In this document: in pieces, positions 47,729-58,300 of the stretch
Layout: each line of letters begins with the position of its first letter
Numbering within the stretch: position 1 is the first letter of the stretch
Assembly (NCBI GenBank): GCA_963402885.1
Contig: OY727095.1
Location: forward strand, 3,663,001-3,727,000
Origin: Antedon bifida
Lineage: Eukaryota > Echinodermata > Crinoidea > Comatulida > Antedonidae
Length of the DNA stretch: 64,000 nucleotides
Direction: 5' to 3'
Made by a program: the position numbers and the translations under genes
Notes under the pieces: generated by a model
Seen by the model: only the letters and a program-made list of their open reading frames with translations
The model's database searches: none
Told to the model about the DNA's origin: nothing

Positions 47729-50700
47729 ATGAGAATATTCCATCTGCTATTACTGCTCATGGTACAGATGTTCAGGAAGTGTACGCTAAGGCATTGACTG
47801 AGGGATCTGCCAAAATCAATCTTGGAATGCTTAAAGTGATTGGGCCAGAAGGAGTAGGTAAAACTTGCCTAATCAATGCATTTCTTGGAAAAGAGTAAGT
47901 ACTAGTTAAAGTACAGTGAAATGAACTATGAAATATGCGAGTTAACTATTAAAGAAATATGATTCATTTTAATAACCAATTCCCTAATATCGCAGCCTTA
48001 AAAGTAACTCAAGTTCATAAATGCTTTCAAATAATTTTCACTTCAAATTTAACTCCAAGCATAATGTTTACAGCACTTAAAAGTGACCCAAGTTCATTAT
48101 TGGATTCAACTGATTTTCACTTCAGATTTAACCCCATACATGATGTTACAGATGGAATAGCAGTGATAAGAACTGTAAGCACAACATGGACAGAAGATTA
48201 TGATGATAGTGGTAAACATAAATTAATTTAGCTTTTCATCCCTCTGGTAGTGAATTATGATAAACTATTGAAAGATAAACTGGAGATCAATACCACTACT
48301 GACACACAGTAGTATATTGTTGGATACTATGTTAATGTTGATATGAACAGTTGTGTAACTGGCTAATTTCTGCATGATTTTTTTTTTATATTATACATAT
48401 TAAATATTGTTACTCCTGATCTTTTCTGATGCATTCAGGATTGTAATTTATGCAATTTACATTATCAAGTAGTTTGAAAGTGGTAACCTAATAATCAACT
48501 ATTATTCATTTAAATCAAACGTAAAACCTAGAGAAATAAATAACTTTGTTTTGTTATTTTCAGGTAATCCCTCAAAACAGTTTACAAAATGTGTCGCTGA
48601 CAAAATGAGAACAATAACTGAAAAAGTATGTTAACAACATTTTATTAAAAACATTAAAATAATACAAAAGGCATTTATACTATTTTTTATTTTAAAGATA
48701 TCAATCTAGTCCACTGGACTTACTTAATAAAGTAAGTCCAGTAGACTAGATTGACATCTTTCCCAAAAAAAAAAAAAAATACACTACCTAGATGAATGGG
48801 AATATTCATATCCGCATTTATACTATAATATATACTATATTTATTACTATATTATTACTAGCCAAAACTGAGGGCTTTGTTTTCTTAATGATAAATGATT
48901 CAAAACTAATGTAGTTTGGAAGGTAAATATATTTATAAGGTTTGTTTTCATTGTATGTAGGCTGTCCAGAGACCACCTACAGATGATGATGAGTCTGAAA
49001 ATGTTGAGGGCTACGATAATGATAGTGATGACAACTACAGCATTGAGGATGATAATGACAACCACAGCGATGATGATGATGACAACCACAGCAATGATGA
49101 TCATGACAAACAGAGAAATGGTAATGATTAGTTTTTGTAACTTTTAAAATTCTGTTTTTTTAAACAATAATATTAAGAATTATGTAATATTACATAGCCT
49201 ATGTAAATACGTGAACATGATTGGTTGAAACTGCATCACATGACTACCCATAACAAAAAGTCTTAGTAGATATAGCTCTATATCTATTAGCCATTATAAG
49301 TTATCGCCTTAATAGATATAGCTCTATTACCTATTAAGGTACCTACTAATAAGTAGATTTTAGGCAGATTTTAGATAGGTCCTAATAGGTTTTACCTCAT
49401 TAGCATAATTCAAAACCCCCACTAATAGTATTAGATAGATTTTTCACTATTTTTAATCTGTGAGTAACACAGTTGTATACATCTATCTATTGTCTACTTA
49501 TAATAGCTATACAATGGGCTACCAGCAACCTATTAAATATTAATCAACTATCTATTTTATATAGCTGGGAAGTAGTCATTTCATCGTTGACTCATTGAGT
49601 TAAAATCCTTAGTAGGCGAGATAAAAAGGTCTACTAAAAAACTATTAGGGCTACTAAAAATAGAGCTATTTCTACTTAAGCCAACTTAAATCTACTCATT
49701 TTTTTTGCTAAATCATATATATCCTCAAGTATGATGATATTGACTGAGTAATTTTCGCGTAATTATCGTGTCCCTGTCATTAAACATATAAAATCCAGCA
49801 AATTCTCGAGTACGATGATATTGACTGTGTAATTTTCGTGTGCCAATACTCGCGTTTGGCGATAAATAAACAAAAGTACTGAGACTTGAACTCGCGACGA
49901 TTTGTCCATACAAGACAACTTTTTACACGCCGCGCTACGCAACTTGCTTGAAGAAATTAAACTAAACTATTTAAACTATGCTTACATAGCGCCCTCATTT
50001 GTTATTAATCCTCCCTAGATGTGATGAAAGACTGTTTGTGATTGGTTAATACTCACAGTAGTAACTCAGTACGTGCGGCACGCTAAACATCCGGTGATTC
50101 AGCTCCTCCTCCTTGAAGAAGAATTATTATTTATTCGGCCTACCTGATAATAATATTATTATTAGCCTAGCCTAGCATGGCTAAAGCGCCTAGGCCTAGC
50201 CTAATACAGTAAAAGGCCTAGCTGGCAAGGCTAGAAAGGCAGCGATACCATTACAAATATTCGACAAGCAACTGGAACTCATCTAGGCTAATTCTGCTTT
50301 TTCCAACGATTCCACGTCTTGTAGAGATGTTCCCATTAATTAATCAAAATCATGCAAGCTAAATTAAATGGTCTAATTTTTTGGTCTAAATTAGTACATA
50401 TCTCTCCAAAAATATACTTTGATCGCGAAACCAGTCATAACATTCAATCGCGGTGGAACTTCATTTTGTACATTTCTTAATCTTAATCTTTTTCAGTTTA
50501 CTTTAATATTTAGTTTTTGTTTTTTAAGAATTTAATTTAAAAGAGATACAATAAAGTTCAGTTCAGTTCAGTGTATTCCAAAAGCAATAGTATAAAAAAA
50601 ATATTTTCCAAACGTGAACAAGTTTTTTTTTTCATACACGAAAAAGGTACTATCGAACAACCGTTGAATAGTGCGTACTATTGCACGCCATGTGCGTACT

Positions 50701-52369
50701 ATTGCACGCCATGCGACCCACAATCGTCCAATCAAATGACAGGAATTTATTTAGGTGTTATATATGACTATATAATGATGATAGTGATGACAACTATGAT
50801 AATGAGATTACTACAATGGTGTTTTTTGCTTTTTGCATGTGGAGTATTACAAACAAAAATTTTTTTTTTGCTACAGATACTGGTATTTCTATTGATACAA
50901 AAAAGCAGTTAGATAATAATGTAATACAGGATATCGAAGACAAAAAGGAGGAAACATATAAAGACACGTTCAACATCTGGGATCATGGTGGACAATTGAT
51001 ATATCATGGTATACATCGGGTAAGTAATGATATATGTATTTGTTTATTTATTATACATGGTATTCATCAACATAATAATAACGTTTTTTTTATATGCAGA
51101 CATTGCTCAAATAGTTTCTACACAAAGGCGCTCTAAGAAGTTTAAAATAGTTCACTACAAAACATATTCTACAGTATGTTGGCCAGTTTAACTATAGCTC
51201 CTTTAAAAAAAAAACCCCCTTAATGCCGTTTTCCGTTAGACCACCTCTGGACCTAGTAAAATTGCGGTAATATTACCGTCACGGTCGTAAGCCTGATCTT
51301 TGTGAAAGAGTCCATGATATAACGCCTGCTTACGCAGCTAAGCATTACAACAAATTAATTAAATTCAGAACATTTTCCTTGAGAAAAGACTGGCAATTAT
51401 TTTAGGCCTATTAGTATTAAATTATTAGATTACTATATATCAATATATATATTTGTTTAGGTTAGTGTGTCAATAATACAATGGAAGAAATACGGCCAAT
51501 AATATTAATAAAGTAATGTTGGTCCAAAGATTATTTAAAATGCTGTAACGTAAGCCTGACAATTCACTATATACAGTATTTACAGTAAATCCTATTATTT
51601 CTGTTTTTAACTGATTCTAGTTTTCTGAGGTGAGTTATTGTATATTTCTGCACAAATGTTGTTTTAAATGATTTTGTACCACTACTATTGTACTATTACC
51701 ATTACAGTATTTGGTAGAAACAGTAATAAAAATAAAAAATAAATAAAACATTTTATATAAAGTTCTTAGTTATAGATAACTTAAAAAATAATATTTGTCT
51801 AAATATCAGAAAGTACAGTATATTACTTGCTTTTTGCAGATGTTCATGACATTGGAAGCACTTTACATTATTGTATTTGATCTCAGTAAAGACCTTGAGG
51901 ATCCTGCTATTGTCATTGATGCAAATGGAGTAAGTATTTGTAGGCCATGTAAAGTAATATTTTGAGGGACCTTAATAGCAGTTAACCCACTGGGCTAAAC
52001 TGGAAGATGGTTGAAATTGAATTGGTGGTGAAACAAGTCTTTTTGAAAAGGAAAAAGAACATATTCTATACATTGCAAATACTTTGGCTGTTGAAAGATA
52101 TTGTTTCATACATTCCAGAAAAGCTTCAATTTTAACTGTGGATAAAATCATTAAATTGTGTGATAGTTATAGAATTTTTTTTTTTTTAGGATAAACGTGA
52201 ACATCATTGGTCCAATCTCCAGTTCATACTATCTTACATCCTGTCAGTTTATTCTCATAGTCGTATTTTGGAAGAAGATGAGGAGAATGAAGTTCACAAA
52301 CCAACTATCCTTATTGTGGGTACACATAAGGGTAAGCTTGGTAAGACTGAAAAAGAACAAAATGCTGAG
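47729..52369 (+). CDS. Module C ROC GTPase block
   Basis: G1 is GPEGVGKTCLINAFLGKE, the switch I region TDGIAVIRTVSTTW, G3 FNIWDHGGQLIYHG and G4-like ILIVGTHKGKLG. Exon 48961-49120 is a 53-residue acidic insert (PPTDDDESENVEGYDNDSDD followed by more Asp/Asn/His), twice the size of that in A. The intron after it (49121-50876) has been enlarged by at least two mobile elements. Confidence 0.8.
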
Positions 52370-55300
52370 GTTAATACTTACATTATTAAAATTAGCAATT
52401 AATCAAGTATACATTTCTGTTCTAAAGATAATGTAAAGTAGCTACTAGAGTACTGTAAAGAATACATTCATTTAAAAAGTTCTTATATGAATGTATTCTT
52501 TACAGTATTCTAATAGGACTTGAAGTATTTAGATATTATTTAAAAGAAATGACAGTTTTTACCCCATGTGTTCATTTATTTAAATTGTTTACAACCAGAC
52601 AAAGAAGGCCTTTAAAAAGATTCGAGATGCACTTAAACAGAAAGAGTTTATAAAACATGTGTACAACGTATATTTTGCCGTTGAAAACAGCCGAGAAACT
52701 ACAGATAAGAGCTTTAGTGATCTCAAACAAGTTATTGATCAGTTTATGACTGCTTTAAAGAAAGAAGTTCCTTTAAAGTGGATGCGTTTTCGATGTGATC
52801 TACATGATCTAAGGCGAAAAAAGCATTTTTCTTTGTGTCCAGTTGAAGAGGTAAATTTAATTGGCATCATTCCTCAATGTTTTGGTTTCAGAATATTGTC
52901 ATATTTTCATCTTCACTGCTCTAAATCTGAATGGTAAAATAATGTTAATGTAATAATAATGGAAATGTATACCTACCTTTGGTTTCATATTTTATATATT
53001 TTATTTGTATTTATCTGAATAGTAAACAATTTTTTCTTTAGCTCAAAATGCTGGCAAGTAAGAATGGTATTGCAGATGAAAAACAACAATCCTTTCTTCT
53101 TAACTTTTTGTACGATCTTGGTGAAATTGTTTACAGGCCTGACAACAAATTATTGAAAGATAAAGCGGTGTTGGATCCGATGCAGCTTGTTGAAATTGTT
53201 ACTACATTTGTGACGGTCGTTCCTCCAGAATTTCCAGTAAGTATTCTCATGAAAATGTTAATGCAGTGTTCTGTGAGGAAATAATAGAGGTACATGTGAA
53301 TTCCTATAGGTGCTGTATTATCAAAAGCAATATCTGACAGTTTCATTAGTTGAACATTGAGGGGTATATTGTATATTAGATGTAAACCATGTTATTGCAT
53401 CTACAAGTCTTTATACATGTGCATCCTTTCAGATTCTAAATTGTTTGATAACTTAATAAACACAAAATTCTAAGTATGGCTAATTGGTGGTGTTTTTTAG
53501 CCGGCCATGTATATCGATGCATTTGATAAACTTGACAAAGGCATACTGGAAGAAAAGTTGTTGCGAAAATTATGGAAAAAGCGTGAAGTTATTGACGGAA
53601 GGAATTTTGAGTTTCTTGTAGCACTGATGATTCAATTAGGTTTTATTTGTGAAAGGAAGACAACCAGCAGCCAAGATGTGGAAAGTACATCTACAGTAGG
53701 TTTTGTTCAGTTATCTTTTCTAACATGTTTTGCATGCAAGATTGTGTAAAAAAAAATTGTTTTGGTATGATACATAATTGGTGAAATTTTACAAAAATTT
53801 CAAAATATTTGTAAGGTTATGACATATTTTGGTTAAACATCCTACTGAAAGATGTTTTTATCATATACAGGAAATGATCTTTACTTATTAAAAGAAATCT
53901 AAATGGGATTTTATAAATCAACAATTTCAGGAATCTGTTGGAAAGCGATCATTCTTTGTGCCACTACGCCTTGCTTTCAAGACATCAAGTGAAGTGAAAC
54001 CAGTGCCTGATGATCCACAATCTATCAGTATCTACTACGACTTTAAGGGATATCTGCCAGATGTATTGTTTCCATATATGATTATTGATTTCCTCAACAA
54101 ATTTCAAAAGAAAGGTGTTGACCCAATACTCTTGTATAACCATGCTGAACTTTACTTCGATCAAGATCATAATGTGACCTTATCTCTTGTGAAATTTGTG
54201 ACTATGGAGGATGAAAGAAAGTTCTTGTTAAAGGTACTGTATCATATAATTTGTTGTGAATAAATCATAATTTAATCTAAGCATAAACTGAAATTCAAAT
54301 ATCAAAGCATCACTTTTCTTCTTTTTTCCAGGTGACTATTAAAAGAACTCCTGCTTGTAATGAAACAAGTAATGATGAACCCTCTTCTGAAGCATGTCAA
54401 GAGGTTTGTTATCATTTCATATATCCAAGGGCGGATCTAAATTTTCAAGGTGCCCTTTTTTAGAGGTTCAATATTTTAATCCTGTGACATATTTGTGTGT
54501 TTGTTTGTATACACATTGGCAAAATAGTAGAAATTTCCCACGATGTGGGAGTCAATGCTGGAGAGTCCATTTGGATAATTTTTTTTTCCCTTCGACCACC
54601 CTCGTAAAATATTTTTGAAATAAATAAATAAAATCAAATATCAATTTCCGGTGGATGATCAGAAGCAACATGAGGTGATATCTCTAGTAAAACAGATCGT
54701 TTCACATACTACAGAAGACGCATTTCAAACTTTTTGTGCAGTATTTTCGACATTGCTTCTCAAGATGCCTCGTAAGGAGAGGGGAGAATATGTAAACAAG
54801 CTAAACATTGTGTCAAACTTGATAGCTGTATTTTACTTAATATTAATAATGATTATCAGCTAAACACTTTTTTTTTATTTTCTTAAGGTTTCATAAAGCT
54901 TAAATACATGAATTTCGATCTAAGTGTAGCCTTGCTATGAGGATGTGTAGACCTAGAAGCTAGGGTAGATAGATAGCGTGTCGGCGTCGTGCACCCATCT
55001 TGATAAAACATACAGAATTCCATATGTTGTGTTGACCACACATTGTGGGGAATATGCCTATTAAGTCTAATACTTGAGACGATCTCTTAAATTCAATTAA
55101 ATCTCTTAAATTCAAAATCAAAAAAATATCGACAGATATGATTTATCTAACAAAAACAAAAATTTTCGACCCCTCTCTAACAATTTTCCAGCATGGAGGG
55201 AAAACAAACAAACAAATTTGTTAGGGCCTTAATAGCATTTATAATGATCGTATCAGGAGTACCGTTATCGGAGACTTTCCCTGACCTTCTCATTTTATAT

Positions 55301-58300
55301 ATTGTAATTCCCGGGTGATTGTTTTGCTGTTTGCTAGTGCGCTAAGTCATTTCCGGAAAACTAAAGGTGCCATATATCATGAATTTTTAGGGGTGTCCTT
55401 GAACAAAATTAAATTATTAATAATTAAATTCAAATATCAAAGCATCACTTTTCTTCTTTTCAGGTGACTATTAAAAGAACTCCTGCTTGTAATGAAACAA
55501 GTAATGATGAACCCTCTTCTGAAGCATGTCAAGAGGTTTGTTATCATTTCATATATCCAAGGGCGGATCTAAATTTTCAAGGTGCCCTTTTTTAGAGGTT
55601 CAATATTTTAATCGTGTGACATATGTGGCAAATTCCCTTTACCATGTCTCTGACCTTTAAGAGGGAGTGTGGCCTAAAATGGTTCAAATACTTAGGCTCG
55701 GAAGTGCCCTTTTCTTCTGGGAGGTAAACATTTGAGGCATGTACCATTTTGATAGTGATAATTCAGATTTGTATTTTAGATAGTTATTCTATTTCTTATT
55801 GGTTTAATTATCTCTTTTATTGTATTGTACATTTTAAGAATTTGTGCTGCTTATTCAAAAGTTGCTACATTGTGTGTTTTTATTGTCATATTGTATTTGT
55901 AGGTTTTGTTAACAATCCAGAAGTCATTTGAACCTTCTAAAGATGGTGGTAGAAGAGGCATTCAATATGAGAGATGCATACTTTGTGGTGTATGTAGTAA
56001 TAATACATCAGAAAAGAAGCACATTCAAAATCTTGATGACTTCCAATACGAGAGGTTGACATGCACCAAAACTGGCAAGTCTGTTACGATGGATGTTACA
56101 CGTTACCAGCGGCTATTTGGAGGTAAGAGTAATATAGATACAAGTTTATTTTCATTTATTTATTTGACCAAAAATACAATAAACTGAATGACCAATATGA
56201 TTATTATGTAATGTAATTACTAGCAGAATCATTATTGATAATCTATACATTGTTACAACATGCTGCTATTAGCTGTGATATCTTCATTCTTCTTACCAGT
56301 AGTAGTACTAGTAGAATCATTATTGATAATATATACATTGTTACAACATGCTGCTATTAGCTGTGATATCTTCATTCCTCTTACCAGTAGTAGTACTATC
56401 AGAATCATTATTGATAATCTATACATTGTTACAACATGCTGCTATTAGCTGTGATATCTTCTTTCCTCTTACCAGTAGTAGTACTATCAGAATAATTATT
56501 GATAATCTATACATTGTTACAACATGCTGCTATTAGCTGTGATATCTTCTTTCCTCTTACCAGTAGTAGTACTATCAGAATCATTATTGATAATCTATAC
56601 ATTGTTACAACATGCTGCTATTAGCTGTGATATCTTCATTCCTCTTACCAGTAGTAGTACTAGTAGAATCATTATTGATAATCTATACATTAGTTAAAAT
56701 ATTAAAATATTAACAATCTATTTGTTAATGTCAAGATAGTTAAAATTAAAAAATGTGAATGTTGGAGGTTCAATATTATAAAACTATTTAGTTTTTTTAT
56801 TTGACAAGAGTTTAATATGTTGGCTGTTAAGTTTAAATCTCATTAGGATGCAACACAAGAATGTAGGCACAACATACTGTAATTAATTTGACCAATGACA
56901 AGTGAATAAGCTCAGATGAGCTGTGCATTGCATCTTTGTGTGCATCCATGAGATACTTTACTGGACCCAATGGTGTCCACTTACAGGAGGTTCAACTAAT
57001 ATTTTTTATTTTATTTGCAGATGAAACAGAAAGAAAAAGAAGAAATTCAGATGAAGGTAATTGATTGAAATAAGTAGATAAATTTTGCAAAATGTTGTAC
57101 TTTTATGGACTCAATGATATTTAATTATAATAAAGTATTGCCTTTGTTAATGCTGTGCTGCCCTCAATGACGATTGTTTGGATCTCTAGGATGCAACACA
57201 AGAACGTAGGCACAACAATAGTAATTTGACCAATGACAAGTGAAGGATTGAATAAGCTGAGATGAGCTGTTGCTTGTTGTAGATTACTTGCATGGCAATT
57301 TCATCTTTGTGTCTCAAGTGATTATAGTTAAACATCGTATGCAGTGCTCCTCCCCTCCCTTAGCAAACACTCAATTGATACTATCAGCTGAATCTGTCAT
57401 AAGTAGGCACTTCTATAAGCAGATACTTTTCTGGACCCAAGGATGTCCACTTACAGAAGGTTCAACTAGTGTAATATTTTTTATTTTATTTGCAGATGAA
57501 ATTGGGCCAACGGGAAGAAAAAGAAGAAAACCAGACCAAGGTGATGGAAATATTATATATCAGATAAATAGATTATTTAAACAAAATTTAAATTGTACCT
57601 ATGTTTGTAGATCGTAATCTATTGTTCGTAACCTACTACTGCGATGTATTGTTATTATAATTATCAACGCATCGATCGTAGGGTGGTTTGTAGGGTTAAT
57701 AAAGATATAGTATGATTAATAATATTTATTAATAATTAATTCCGAGTAATTTACAACTTGGTCCTCCGTCAGTCAAAATTGACTCATTAATTTTGCACAC
57801 CTTGTTACCTCACAAAAAACATCGTAGGGTTGTCTATGAAATGCATTTTTTCCGACCTTATCAATTTACTAATGTCAAGATATTTAGAATAAAAAAATGT
57901 TAATATTATAAATATATATATATATAATATTATAAACCTATTTTTTTTTATTTGAGAAGAGTTTAATATGTTGGCTGTTAAGTTTGTAACTCTCTAGGAT
58001 GCAACACAAGAATGTAGGCACAACAAGTAATTTGACCAATGACAAGTGAATAAGCTCAGATGAGCTGTGCATTGCATCTTTGTGTGCATCCATGAGATAC
58101 TTTACTTTAACCCAATGGTGTCCACTTACAGGATGTTCAACTAATATTTTTTATTTTATTTGCAGATGAAACAGAAAGAAAAAGAAGAAATTCCGATCAA
58201 GGTAATTGATTGAAATAAGTAGATAAGTTTTGCAAAATGTTGTACCTTTTTTATGGACTCAATGATATTTAATTATAATAAAGTATTTGCCTTTGTTAAT

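Noticed and set aside
48847-49104. 85-codon minus-strand frame rich in Ile and Val
   Set aside because: It is the antisense of the GAT-rich acidic ROC exon.
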